Virus record (IMG/VR): IMGVR_UViG_3300028678_000166
Location: 1-39,648 of that record
Length of the DNA: 39,648 bases
Direction: 5' to 3' (one strand)
Source: a virus
Notes under the pieces: model-generated
Database searches by the model: none
The model's input: the letters and a program-made list of their open reading frames with translations, nothing else
What the model was told of the DNA's origin: nothing
Position numbers and translations under genes: made by a program
Shown here: positions 8,511 through 17,146 of the stretch, one piece after another
Numbering within the stretch: position 1 is the stretch's first letter
How the letters are laid out: each line of letters starts with the position of its first letter

Positions 8511-9967
8511 CTATTCACTATTATTATTATTATTATCATTTAATAACAATCTTAATTTATCTCTACTAATACCCACTAATTTTGAAGCTTCGCTTATTCA
8601 CTTATAACACTATTCAATATTTTTTGTTTTTCAATTTCTTTTTTATTTTTAATAACCTTATCAATATGCTCCATAGTGTCAATAGGTACTATTTCCTCAA
8701 CCATATTATTAAAACTTATTTGGTCTTCTTTATAATTCTGCTTTTGAATAGAGTCTTGTCCATCCTTTATGTCTCCGTAGTCCAAAACATCATAATAATC
8801 TGTTTCTAAAACATCTTGTTTATAATCTACATCATTGAAAGAGCAAATCGCCTTTAATTTTCTATTTTCTTCTCTTAATTTACTGTATTCTTGTTCATAA
8901 AAATTTATTTTTTCGTTTTGGAATTTTACCATATCTATTAAATCATCATCGCCAAAATTAAGATTTTCTACAATTGCTTTTGCGGATAATCTTGCTGTTT
9001 GTAACATACCATTAGAAGTCTGAATATCAAATAAATTAACTTGTGCTTCTTTTAAATCTATTTCTTTTAACTTTTTAACCATGCCCGTTAATGTATTTGC
9101 ACCGATTGTTTTATGACCACTATATAAATCACTAATCTTATTGTCTTTCGCTAAAGCCAATAAACTTTTATTTAGTTTTTCTTTAGTGTCGGTTAAGCTT
9201 TTAATAGTTCCAATATTGTCTTTTATACTTTTTATATCAGAACTTAAATTTGTTATAACATCATTTATTTTATTTTCTTGATTTTGACCTTTTATAATAC
9301 TTATTATTGCACTATTTTTAAGCTCATCATTTTGACTATCTTCATCTAGCATATTTATCAACTTGGCATACATTTTTGATTTATCTTCTTCTATTTCATT
9401 CTGAAAAGGATCATATCCGATTATTCTAATAATATCTTCTTTATTTTGTTTATCTCTTACTCGTTGTTCAATTTCTTCGTCAGTAAACTCTTTAGGCTTA
9501 GATATAATTAAGCTATTTTCTTTTTCTTTGGTAGTATCATCCTCAACAATACTCATTCCTAAATCAATTTTATCTCCATGTTCAAAAGCATAACCTTTAT
9601 AATTTTTAAGAGAATTTATTGTTTTTATGTATTTTTTCCATACTTCTAATCCATTTTGTACTATAGTGAAATCTTTATTCCATCCTGCTTCTGTTAATGA
9701 ACTATTGTATATTCCTTCGAGATATACAAAATCCAATAACTCACATATTTTATATATTGATATTTTTATATCATTAGTTTCTTCTAAAAGTGATACATAA
9801 AAATTAGTTAAACAATCTTTACATAAAGATACTCTTCCAGTATAAGTATGTAATTTTGAACTCGATGTGTAAAAATTATTTGTATTACTAAGTATTGTTC
9901 CACACTTAGTACATCTAGTTTTCCCTTTCATCTGCTCATCTAAATCTTTTGTCTTAAAATCTGCCAT
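8511..9967 (-). CDS. Putative terminase small subunit; C-terminal HTH behind a stop codon
   Basis: The main open frame (8594-9967, 457 aa) starts at ATG 9967 after TAGGTGAAAAT. It has an N-terminal zinc-ribbon (CTKCG near residue 20, CKDCL near 50), an acidic helical middle and a coiled coil near 340-370, and stops with TAA at 8594. Eight bases on, another frame reads EASKLVGISRDKLRLLL and runs to 8511. This completes SEASKLVGISRDKL, a textbook helix-turn-helix. The full-length protein would therefore carry a C-terminal DNA-binding HTH that the present frame lacks. Its location just upstream of large terminase suggests TerS. The family assignment is inferred; zinc ribbon and HTH are visible. 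Confidence 0.7.
8589..8596 (-). other. TAA stop with matched GAA codons in the small terminase HTH
   Basis: The minus strand reads ATA AGT GAA TAA GC GAA GCT TCA AAA. Skipping from the first GAA (8597-8599) to the second (8589-8591), over TAAGC, restores the HTH frame. Alternatively an 8-base insertion, partly copying neighbouring AAGC and GAAGC, has broken the gene. Confidence 0.7.
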
Positions 9968-10014
9968 TATATTTTCACCTACTTAATTTTTTACATAATA
10001 AAAAGTCACCAAAA

Positions 10015-11370
10015 TTAATTAGCAACTTCTAATTTTTTTAATATTTTATTACTTCTATATTGTTCTTCTAACTGTTCGTCAAATGCTCCTTCAAAAAATC
10101 TAATTAAGAACTCATCAAACTGACTATGTGTATTTCTTCCATATCCATAATTTTGATGAAATATTTTATGATATTCTTCTTTCATACATTTCCCTAATGG
10201 ATACCTGTAATGAATTTCTGTACATTTACATATAATTTGTTTTATTTCCATATCTGTATAATTACTTATAGTTTCATATATAGGTAATTTTAATTCTTCT
10301 AAAGTATCTCTAACTATATTATCAAAACTATATAAGTGATGAATATGATCAAACCTTTCCCCTGTAATAATACATTTGAAATTGCATTCTTTCATACTAT
10401 CTAATTTCCATTGGTTAATATTTCTTCTTAATTCATTTTCTATATTACTAATTCCACCTTTATAATTAGGATTTAAACTACCAAATCTTGCAGAACCAAA
10501 CATTGGATTATTTTCGCCTTTTGATTTTCCATTTTTAAGTCGAGTCTCACTTATTTTATTTCTCCATTCCTCAGTTTGTGCGTCATTTGTTGCTCTTAAT
10601 TTACTTTCATCACTTTTATGTAAATTTAAACTATGAGCTTTATCCATAATTTGATTAATTGTTAAATGTGGGAAAAATTCATTCTTCATTTCATTATTGG
10701 TCATATCTGAATAATTATTTTGAATAATTATTACTTCTTCATCTTTCCATATGTATGAATCAGATATTGCATAGTTCTCACCTTTACATTTTTTGCATAC
10801 GTTTCTAAAACCATCACTACAAGTATTATCTTTTGGAAAATATAAAAATTCTAATGGTAAATATTCATTACAGCACTTGCATAATTTGTATCTTTTGCCT
10901 TTAATGTCTTTATATTTTATTTTGTCATAATCTTCTACTACATTATTTATTTTATATAATCCTAGTTTTTTACTCATATGTAATACAGATTTTTCAGTAC
11001 GATTAACGCTAAGCAATGGAATTATCTCTTTGATTATTAATTTATTATAATTAGCTATAATAATATCTTTATCCCTTTGACTCCATGTATCTTTCTCATT
11101 AGAACAATTTAAACACTTAGACAAATATCCATCTTTAGCTTTAGCATATAATCCAAATTCTGATACCTCTTTTTTAATATTACAACATTTGCAAACTTTA
11201 TATCCATCTTTAGCATAGAACTTTTCTCTATATTTAATTTCTTGTTCTGTTTTTGCTTTATTCCTACAAGCTTTACATGTATTTTCAAAACTTCCATTTT
11301 TGTTTTTATAAAAATTTTCCTCGTTTAATTCTTTTTCTTGTCCACATTTTTTACATTTTCTTATTTCCAT
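10015..11370 (-). CDS. HNH homing endonuclease with zinc ribbons and NUMOD3
   Basis: 451 aa from ATG 11370, nine bases after AGGAGG (an upstream TTG is in frame but too close). Three CxxC...CxxC zinc ribbons of the 'KxCKxCGxxKELxEFY' type lie in the N-terminal 195 residues, followed by HTH-like SANT-type helices, then a NUMOD3 segment (GENNPMFGSARFG, NPNYKGG) around residues 290-310. A C-terminal HNH-like region follows (CIITGERFDHIHHLY near 335, HKIFHQNYG near 410). Free-standing homing endonucleases like this cut conserved sites in phage genes. It sits between the terminase and replication-type genes. No intron or intein is seen around it. The cleavage target is unknown, but the interrupted motifs nearby are worth testing. 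Confidence 0.85.
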   Translation of the reverse strand: MEIRKCKKCGQEKELNEENFYKNKNGSFENTCKACRNKAKTEQEIKYREKFYAKDGYKVCKCCNIKKEVSEFGLYAKAKDGYLSKCLNCSNEKDTWSQRDKDIIIANYNKLIIKEIIPLLSVNRTEKSVLHMSKKLGLYKINNVVEDYDKIKYKDIKGKRYKLCKCCNEYLPLEFLYFPKDNTCSDGFRNVCKKCKGENYAISDSYIWKDEEVIIIQNNYSDMTNNEMKNEFFPHLTINQIMDKAHSLNLHKSDESKLRATNDAQTEEWRNKISETRLKNGKSKGENNPMFGSARFGSLNPNYKGGISNIENELRRNINQWKLDSMKECNFKCIITGERFDHIHHLYSFDNIVRDTLEELKLPIYETISNYTDMEIKQIICKCTEIHYRYPLGKCMKEEYHKIFHQNYGYGRNTHSQFDEFLIRFFEGAFDEQLEEQYRSNKILKKLEVAN

Positions 11371-11427
11371 AATCAAATTCCTCCTAAATTGCTAATATCA
11401 CATAGCTCATTATTTTATAATTTATTT

Positions 11428-12096
11428 CTATAAATAACTTTTAACTTTTTCATCATCAATTTTTACTAAACCAAATAACTTCAAACTATCTAAATCTAGT
11501 TCTTTCCCTGAAGCATAATATTCTGGATTTATGTAAATAGCTTTTTTATGACCATATTGAACTCTTTTTAACATATTTTTATCTTCCAAAGATTTTAAAG
11601 CAGTAATTATACTTCTTTCAGTTAATCCTATAATTGGTTCTAGTTCTTTAATAGTAGGAATATGATCATTAATTACAATACAATTAGTAGGATACTGAAT
11701 GAAATCTCTCATTATATAAAATACTAGCTTTTCATTTGTATTTAATTTCATATTCATCACTCCCTCAATTTTATTCCTATAAACTATATTGAACTCACCG
11801 TTATCAAAATTCTCCCTTGCTTTACCACTCTTTTTCCTTTTAACTTTCTTCTTAGTTAAACTTTGTTCATTCTCTATGCCAAATTCAGTATTAGACACAT
11901 AATTAGCAGTAGCAAACATTTCTGTTTTATACTTTTCTAATTTAGTTTGTATTATTTTGTCATGCTCTGATTTTGTTATAAATTCACCAGTTTCAGACTG
12001 AATAAAACTACCACCTTGTATTTCTAAAAATTTACTATCTTCTTCAATTATAAAATATCTTATTAATTCACCTATATTATTGTTTTGCATCTTCAT
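11428..12096 (-). CDS. Winged-helix protein, RepL-like C-terminal domain
   Basis: 222 aa from ATG 12096 (AAGGAGG four bases upstream; a second ATG six bases on is also possible). The N-terminal 100 residues are polar with a basic KKKVKRKKSGKA patch. Residues about 115-205 form a winged helix: LNTNEKLVFYIMRDF, PTIKELEPIIGLTERSIITALKSLEDKNML, then a wing and YINPEYYASGKELD. The INP-x-x-x-G ending resembles RepL-type plasmid initiators and phage replication or transcription regulators. Role: DNA binding, likely regulation or replication; the target is unknown. Confidence 0.65.
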   Translation of the reverse strand: MKMQNNNIGELIRYFIIEEDSKFLEIQGGSFIQSETGEFITKSEHDKIIQTKLEKYKTEMFATANYVSNTEFGIENEQSLTKKKVKRKKSGKARENFDNGEFNIVYRNKIEGVMNMKLNTNEKLVFYIMRDFIQYPTNCIVINDHIPTIKELEPIIGLTERSIITALKSLEDKNMLKRVQYGHKKAIYINPEYYASGKELDLDSLKLFGLVKIDDEKVKSYL

Positions 12097-12129
12097 AATG
12101 CCTCCTTAAATTTATTTTTACGCACAACA

Positions 12130-12176
12130 AAAGACTGAATATCACAACAGTTAATACTGCATGTAGTTCAGTCTTT
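12130..12176 (-). terminator. Hairpin with T-rich tail between two small genes
   Basis: A perfect 10-base stem (AAAGACTGAA with TTCAGTCTTT), whose 3' arm on the minus strand is followed by TGTTGTG, lies in the gap between the DUF5659-like gene and the winged-helix gene. It probably acts as a weak terminator or a transcript-end stabiliser. Confidence 0.5.
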
Positions 12177-12234
12177 CATACTTAATACTCATATTTAATT
12201 TATTTAACATTAGTTGTATCAGCACTTTACAAAC

Positions 12235-12525
12235 TTACTCTTCTTTGTTCTTCATATTATTTTGAGTTCTAATAGCGTCAGCTATTACCCTTTTTATCTG
12301 TAATAATTTGTTGATATAATCTTGTAGACATATATTAGTTTTATTTTTAAAATCTTGTTCCAATTTAATCAAATCTTCTTTATAGCCTTCAATATAAAAA
12401 AATACTTTGTAATCACTTTTATATCTTTTATTTTCTTTCACCTCAATATTATTATATGTATAACCATTAAGAAGTAAGTAAGCTACCATTTCAGATTGAC
12501 TATATTTGTAATTAACTTTTTCCAT
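12235..12525 (-). CDS. DUF5659-like small protein
   Basis: 96 aa from ATG 12525, nine bases after TATAGGAGG. The pattern 'MVAYLLLNGYTY...YKVFFYIEGYKEDLIKLEQDFKN' (hydrophobic helix, Gly turn, strand KVFFYIE, helix) resembles the DUF5659-type proteins common in clostridial phages and plasmids. A second gene of this shape is at 23997-24158. The function is unknown. Confidence 0.6.
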   Translation of the reverse strand: MEKVNYKYSQSEMVAYLLLNGYTYNNIEVKENKRYKSDYKVFFYIEGYKEDLIKLEQDFKNKTNICLQDYINKLLQIKRVIADAIRTQNNMKNKEE

Positions 12526-12531
12526 ATTCAA

Positions 12532-12829
12532 ATTCCTCCTATATAATTTATTTTAGGTATTCTACAAGATAATTTTACCATATAGAATACTAATTTACAA
12601 TACTTTATTACATTAATTTATTATTTCTAGCTATCCACCTAATAGGCAAATATCATAAAAACAATAAGCATTATACGTTAAAAATAGACTAGACAACAAC
12701 TCATCTAGACAACAACTCATCTAGACACCTTAAAACCATATTAAATTAATTATATGTTGTAAGTAATCTTTGATTACGCCACAACAAATCATGCTTTAGC
12801 ATGACAACCCCGTAGAGTATAATAATCTA
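12532..12829 (-). promoter_or_regulatory. Gap with tandem repeat, two hairpins and a likely promoter
   Basis: No gene is seen. On the minus strand, in order: hairpin CATGCTAAAGCATG; hairpin GTAATCAAAGATTAC; two tandem copies of GATGAGTTGTTGTCTA; then TTGTTG, 18 bases and TATAAT, a plausible sigma-A promoter for the DUF5659-like gene with a leader of about 140 bases. The leader contains a copy of the ACAAATTAATGTATAAA-type motif (variant at 12607-12625). The GTTGTTGTCTA element also recurs near 27050, 30160 and 31840. Confidence 0.5.
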
Positions 12830-13435
12830 TTAATTACCTTGCTTCATATCTTGTAATACTTTAATTTGCTTTAATATATTTTCCCTTGATAACGTTGTAT
12901 TTTTATTCTTAGGTGTTTCAGCGTATTCAATCATTAATTCTTCTATTTGAGTATCACAAAAACTACTACGAGTAATTTTAGACTGTCTACTATCTATATA
13001 TTCAATATTATCATTAGTAATCATGCAATATATTTGTTTAACGTCCATAGGTTTTAATATACTATCAATATATTCTTTATTTAAATAACATTCGTCAAAG
13101 AAAGCAATTTCAATATTTCTACACGCTTTAAATTGAGTATTAGGATTAATATAAAACACTTCTAATTTGTTACCATCATTAAATTCTATAGAATCCCTTT
13201 CTCTAGATGATTTATATAATTTTATAGAATTACTTTCTTTATATGTGTATTCTTTAAAATAATCTTGTAGTATTCTACTTGAAAATGGTGAAATATATAA
13301 ATACTTCCCGTTCTTATTCTCTATGATCTTCCTAAACACAGAATAAGTTTTTCCTTCTCCTCGTTCCCAATTACATACTACAATTTCCTTTTTACTATTT
13401 AACATTTTGTCTTGATAAACTCTCATCTCACTCAT
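12830..13435 (-). CDS. P-loop ATPase domain protein (helicase or terminase-type N-terminal half)
   Basis: 201 aa from ATG 13435, ten bases after AAGGAG (a TTG nine bases earlier is in frame but too close). Walker A is NWERGEGKTYS near residue 25 and Walker B is IEIAFFDECY near 110. The motif order QDKML (Q-like motif), Walker A, 'YLYISPFSSR' (Ia), Walker B, 'IYCMITND' (III) matches the first RecA-like domain of helicase or terminase ATPases. The second domain or nuclease is missing and the frame ends cleanly, so it may work as a stand-alone ATPase. A Rho-independent terminator lies upstream. The function is unknown. Confidence 0.65.
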   Translation of the reverse strand: MSEMRVYQDKMLNSKKEIVVCNWERGEGKTYSVFRKIIENKNGKYLYISPFSSRILQDYFKEYTYKESNSIKLYKSSRERDSIEFNDGNKLEVFYINPNTQFKACRNIEIAFFDECYLNKEYIDSILKPMDVKQIYCMITNDNIEYIDSRQSKITRSSFCDTQIEELMIEYAETPKNKNTTLSRENILKQIKVLQDMKQGN

Positions 13436-13507
13436 TTTTATCAAACTCCTTCTTATATAATCTTTATTTACCTATCCATCTTGATAAGCATAACTAAAAT
13501 TACATAT

Positions 13508-13539
13508 AAAAAGGACTAGATATATTTCAACCTAATCCT
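13508..13539 (-). terminator. Rho-independent terminator
   Basis: Minus-strand stem AGGATTAG with CTAGTCCT (one G-T pair), 12-base loop, then TTTTTAT. It lies after the acidic-protein gene and before the P-loop ATPase gene. The 3' end, AGTCCTTTTTAT, also resembles half of the Rep iteron, probably by chance. Confidence 0.75.
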
Positions 13540-13591
13540 AATAAGGACATAAAATTTTACTTTTAACTGCTTTTTATATTAATTTATTAAC

Positions 13592-14221
13592 TTAAATATG
13601 ATCAATACTTTCTCTAACGTCCTTTAAACAATCATCGAATCCTTCTTCGTAGCCCATCTCAATAGCATCAGAAATTGTATCTTTAATTAAATTATAGATA
13701 TTTCCAACTAAGTATTTGTCTAAATCCAGTTCGTCAATGCTTGATAAAAGTTCTTCAAATAAAATCTCTGTTGTATCTTCTTCTTCAATTTCTTTTTCGT
13801 AATCTTCGTCGTCACTATATTCACAATTATCGCAGTCATAATTACATTCTTCTTCTGAATCATTTTCATATGTACATTCAACTAACATTACCATTCCAGA
13901 AAACTTCTTTATATCAATGCAATCAGCTAAATCGGAGTCTATAAAAACAATATCACTATCATCTTCTAATGTTTCTCCATCTTTACTGAAGACTTTTTCT
14001 ATAAAATATTCTATTTCTCCATCTTCATAAATGTTTTTAGCAATTGCTAATATATCATTTTCTTCTATTAGATTTTCAACATAATCAAAATCAGCTTCAC
14101 AGAATTGAACTCCATCTTCCATTAATTCTAAAACTGTTTCACCAATTTCTATGCCATCACCAATAAATACTGTACCTGATTCTTCTGAATTTAGTATCAT
14201 TTCTTTAATTAATTCTTGCAT
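13592..14221 (-). CDS. Highly acidic protein of unknown function
   Basis: 209 aa, ATG 14221 behind GAGGGAG. Roughly a third of residues are Asp or Glu. A cluster near 120-150 (ECNYDCDNCEYSDDEDYEKE) has four Cys in a CxxxCxxC-like pattern that could bind metal. The C-terminus ends with an amphipathic helix. Strongly acidic phage proteins are often DNA mimics (anti-restriction or anti-repressor), but there is no motif to prove that here. It is in line with the following small gene and ClpP. Confidence 0.65.
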   Translation of the reverse strand: MQELIKEMILNSEESGTVFIGDGIEIGETVLELMEDGVQFCEADFDYVENLIEENDILAIAKNIYEDGEIEYFIEKVFSKDGETLEDDSDIVFIDSDLADCIDIKKFSGMVMLVECTYENDSEEECNYDCDNCEYSDDEDYEKEIEEEDTTEILFEELLSSIDELDLDKYLVGNIYNLIKDTISDAIEMGYEEGFDDCLKDVRESIDHI

Positions 14222-14259
14222 TTTTTATTATCTCCCTCACTTATAATATTTAATTTATT

Positions 14260-14601
14260 TTATACTTGACTATCATCTTGAATATCTTGTTTAATTTTTG
14301 TGGCTTCTAAATTCATTCTACCTGTACTTTCATTAAGAATATATTGAAAAGCATCAGCATTATTTACTCCTACAGATACTAATCCGATAAATTGCCCACA
14401 AGCAAAACTAATATCTTTCAAACCTTTTTTAAATATATCTTCGTCTAATTCAAATCCATTTAACTCATCAGTATTGATTTCAATCCTAGGTGTTATTTCT
14501 TCTATAATATCTAAAACTTCATCTTTACTATAATATTCTTGTTCTTCCATAGGCTGATTTGGTTCTATTTCTTCAACTTTATTTAACTCTTCTTTACACA
14601 T
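14260..14601 (-). CDS. Small acidic protein of unknown function
   Basis: 113 aa from ATG 14601, preceded by ATATAGGTGAGAATT; an in-frame GTG nine bases earlier overlaps the ribosome site and is less likely. The N-terminal 50 residues are acidic and the C-terminal half is a compact helical domain (ISFACGQFIGLVSVGVNNADAF). The ribosome site follows the real ClpP-frame stop by five bases, which suggests that translation normally reaches that stop. Confidence 0.65.
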   Translation of the reverse strand: MCKEELNKVEEIEPNQPMEEQEYYSKDEVLDIIEEITPRIEINTDELNGFELDEDIFKKGLKDISFACGQFIGLVSVGVNNADAFQYILNESTGRMNLEATKIKQDIQDDSQV

Positions 14602-14619
14602 AATTCTCACCTATATCCT

Positions 14620-15216
14620 TTATATAATTATTTCATCAGCAACATTTAATTTTAAAGCAGTAGCACCATCCATATAAAAGTCTTTATTACTCTTTGTATA
14701 GCTATCAAATTGTTCTTTAGTTATACCTGTTTTCTCAGTTATTAAATCAACTATTAACTTGTACCATCTATCGCATTGCTCTCTATCATTTACAGTATCT
14801 TGATATGTCTCAGTACCGTATCTAAATCTATTCCATTGGTGTCACATTAAATCACTTCTCTTATATACAAATCTTTTAGATCCACATATAAATATTTTGA
14901 ATGCCATTGAATAAGCATAGCTTGTACAATATGTATGAATTTCTATCCCTTTATTAATGTAATATTCCATTAGGTCACAAAAATGCATTCCATCAACTAA
15001 ACTTCCTCCTGGAGAAGCTATGATTAATTTTATTGGTGTTCTATCTTCCTTGCTCAATGATAGTTGTTTAGTGGCAAGTTTCTTTAATTGTCTTGATAAC
15101 ATTATTATAAATTCAGTTGTAATTTCATCATCAATATATAGTGTATTATTATCTTTGTAATCTACTAATTTGATTTCTTCTAGCAATAAATTCCGTTGTT
15201 GATATACTTCTCCCAT
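14620..15216 (-). pseudogene. ClpP-like serine protease with an in-frame TGA before the catalytic His
   Basis: ATG 15216 to TAA 14620 gives 198 codons, the normal ClpP length, but codon 125 is TGA (14842-14844). Before it: ASPGG (near residue 68) and the catalytic serine in SYAYSMAF (Ser103). After it, in the same frame: HQWNRFRYG, a helical arm and TGITKEQF...YMDGATALKLNVADEI, the family C-terminus. The family motif is M-x-H-Q, so the TGA occupies the position of x (Trp would need only TGG). Stopping at TGA would remove the catalytic His. Phage ClpP-like proteases mature heads or modulate host proteolysis. It is readthrough-dependent or dead; the downstream gene spacing fits the long form. 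Confidence 0.85.
14842..14844 (-). other. In-frame TGA codon in ClpP
   Basis: The minus strand reads TTA ATG TGA CAC CAA TGG. Both flanks are in one frame and no bases are inserted. Unlike the other four interruptions this looks like a single-base change (for example TGG to TGA) or a readthrough codon. Confidence 0.85.
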
Positions 15217-15246
15217 AACTTTTCACCATTAATCCTTTATTTTATT

Positions 15247-16482
15247 TTAATTGATTTGTAAATTTATATCTCTTATATATTCAACTCCATCATAGTTAAC
15301 TAAAATTAGAGTTTGACTTGCATGTGTTGTACATTGAAGTTTGTCCACACTATATGGATTCATACCAAATAATGAACCTATAGTTGTTACGTACCCACCA
15401 TTATTTTGTGAACTTACACCAAAATTATGATAATGTCCTCTTATTAACATAGCATACTTTATATTATTCATACTTGTTTCTGTGTCATAGAATTTCTTAT
15501 CTTCTTTAGGACTTTTATCACCATGTTTAACTTTTATAACTCCAAAACCTAAGTCAAACTCTCCACAATCTTCTTTAAAATCAATATCACAAACGTTGAC
15601 TCTATCATTCTTAGCTAAAGTAAACCACTTCTTTAAATTCTTAACTATGGTATAATTGTTGTTATCTCCTTCAATATTTCCATCTTTATAAGCTTGGTTT
15701 CCACGCTGATGGTTTCCACCTACTGAATATAAGTCTACATTTACCTTCATTTCTGATATACTTGTAATAAATCCATATAGCAATTCCTCAGCCATAACAA
15801 TCTGTTCATTACTATTAAATTCACAACTATATGATTGATCTTGTCCACGCATATAAATTCCTTCAGTTAAATCTCCAGCTTGCACTACTATAACTTTAGA
15901 TATATCATTTTTATGTATTTCTTTTTCTATTTCAGATAAGAATCTAGATAATCTCTTTTTAGCTATTTCATAATTATAACTATTTCCTCTATAATCCTTA
16001 ATAATGTATCCTATATGCCAATCTGAAATGCAACAAATTAGTGTTTTTTCTGATTCATCTTCAATTCTTTTATAAGATAAAGGTAGAAAGTTTTCACATT
16101 CTCTATCAATATACTCATTTATGTAATTTGCAATTTCAATATTCTTTATAAAGTCTTTCTTTATTCTGTTAAGTTTATTAGTATCATTACGAATTAATTG
16201 CTTTTTAACATCTAACTCACCAATCAATTCAGTGACTTCGTCTATTTTATTTTTTACTGCTTTATCACCTTTTAAAGATTCCAAACATTCAGCACACGCA
16301 ATTTCATAAATTTTATATATACCACGGAAATAACTCTCTTGGAAGTCAGTTCCAAGTTCTTGATTAATTACTTCTGCAATTTCTCTATTAATCATATTAA
16401 ATTGTGTTTTGTTAGAATACATTCTATGTATATATTTTTCTCTTGACTCGATTTCCGATTTTAAATATCTTTCATCTTCCAT
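15247..16482 (-). CDS. Calcineurin-like metallophosphoesterase
   Basis: 411 aa, ATG 16482 after GAGGGAGAATT. All five motifs of the family are present: CISDWHIGY (about 151), VVQAGDLTEG (about 203), GGNHQRG (about 256), IKVKHGDK and RGHYHNFG (about 350). The N-terminal 140 residues are an alpha-helical, coiled-coil-like extension with an HTH-like segment. The family cleaves phosphodiester or phosphomonoester bonds with two metals; phage members are often DNA exonucleases of the SbcD type. It lies upstream of ClpP in the same unit, 30 bases apart. The substrate is unknown. Confidence 0.9.
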   Translation of the reverse strand: MEDERYLKSEIESREKYIHRMYSNKTQFNMINREIAEVINQELGTDFQESYFRGIYKIYEIACAECLESLKGDKAVKNKIDEVTELIGELDVKKQLIRNDTNKLNRIKKDFIKNIEIANYINEYIDRECENFLPLSYKRIEDESEKTLICCISDWHIGYIIKDYRGNSYNYEIAKKRLSRFLSEIEKEIHKNDISKVIVVQAGDLTEGIYMRGQDQSYSCEFNSNEQIVMAEELLYGFITSISEMKVNVDLYSVGGNHQRGNQAYKDGNIEGDNNNYTIVKNLKKWFTLAKNDRVNVCDIDFKEDCGEFDLGFGVIKVKHGDKSPKEDKKFYDTETSMNNIKYAMLIRGHYHNFGVSSQNNGGYVTTIGSLFGMNPYSVDKLQCTTHASQTLILVNYDGVEYIRDINLQIN

Positions 16483-16525
16483 AATAATTCTCCCTCATTA
16501 TTATTTTACTTTCATAATTTGTTTT

Positions 16526-16732
16526 CTAAAGCTTTATAATATCTGTACTTTCTCCACATTTATTGCAATAAAAAATATATTCTTCATTTGTGCCTATCTT
16601 TTCAAAATCCTGCAAAGACACTTTTTCATCAATATCTATATTACTTTTGCAATTCTTACATTTAACATCTTTATACTTTTTGTGTTGTTTCTTTTTATCT
16701 TTATTACTCATTCTTCCATCTTCTTTTAACAT
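16526..16732 (-). CDS. Small zinc-ribbon protein
   Basis: 68 aa from ATG 16732 (or 61 aa from a later ATG after AGAAGATGGAAGA). A basic N-terminus (MSNKDKKKQHKKYK) is followed by CKNC...CNKC spaced like a zinc ribbon. It is probably a nucleic-acid-binding or protein-binding accessory factor. It is the first gene after the tRNA region, with a palindrome-containing gap upstream. Confidence 0.6.
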   Translation of the reverse strand: MLKEDGRMSNKDKKKQHKKYKDVKCKNCKSNIDIDEKVSLQDFEKIGTNEEYIFYCNKCGESTDIIKL

Positions 16733-16867
16733 CTCATATCTTCCCTTTACTCTTTAATTTTTAATTAATTTTAAATACATTAAAAGCTCATAACATCACA
16801 TGCAATGAGTTTTATCATATATTTAATTTATTTCCTATTCATTTTACTATTTACATATTGCACATTT

Positions 16868-16906
16868 AAGTTTATAATATAAATTGGTATATTATACAAT
16901 AAACTT
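16868..16906 (-). promoter_or_regulatory. Long imperfect palindrome overlapping a TATAAT box
   Basis: The inverted repeat AAGTTTAT(TGT)ATAATAT / ATATTATAAACTT, with an 8-base centre, lies 140 bases ahead of the zinc-ribbon gene. Read on the minus strand it contains TGTATAATAT, a good -10, with a weak -35 (TTCCAG). It could be a repressor-controlled promoter. Confidence 0.4.
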
Positions 16907-16941
16907 ATCTGGAACAATATTTAATCCCTATCCGTAATGTT

Positions 16942-17034
16942 CTATTCATCTAATCCCATAGGGTAAAACTCTTGTACTTCGAGTTTCATATAATCGGAAG
17001 CTTTTCCAGTTAACAAAGAACTATCGTAATTCAT
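16942..17034 (-). CDS. Possible 30-aa peptide just after tRNA-Ser
   Basis: ATG 17034 to TAG 16942 encodes a 30-residue acidic peptide ending EVQEFYPMGLDE. The ribosome site (CAGG, five bases) is poor. The sequence looks protein-like, so it may instead be the remnant 3' end of a gene replaced by the tRNA. Low certainty. Confidence 0.25.
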   Translation of the reverse strand: MNYDSSLLTGKASDYMKLEVQEFYPMGLDE

Positions 17035-17056
17035 TAATCCTGTTGAAGGCTTTATT

Positions 17057-17146
17057 TGGAGGAGAGTGAGGGATTCTAACCCTCGATACGAATAAACGTA
17101 TGCTGATTTAGCAAACCAGTGCATTCGGACACTCTGCCAACTCTCC
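17057..17146 (-). tRNA. tRNA-Ser(GCU)
   Basis: A 90-base cloverleaf including an encoded CCA: acceptor GGAGAGU/ACUCUCC, anticodon stem CUGGU/AUCAG with loop UUGCUAA (anticodon GCU, codons AGC/AGU), a long class II variable arm, and T arm GAGGG-UUAGAAU-CCCUC. The discriminator base is U, where bacterial tRNA-Ser normally has G. It is the only tRNA found, and its anticodon is not a stop suppressor. Confidence 0.95.

Noticed and set aside
12690-12722. CRISPR-like repeat
   Set aside because: Only two tandem copies of a 16-17-base unit without spacers; no cas genes.
16942-17124. 60-aa ORF across the tRNA
   Set aside because: Its first half is the tRNA-Ser read as protein. Only the 30-aa end after the tRNA could be coding, and even that has a weak ribosome site.
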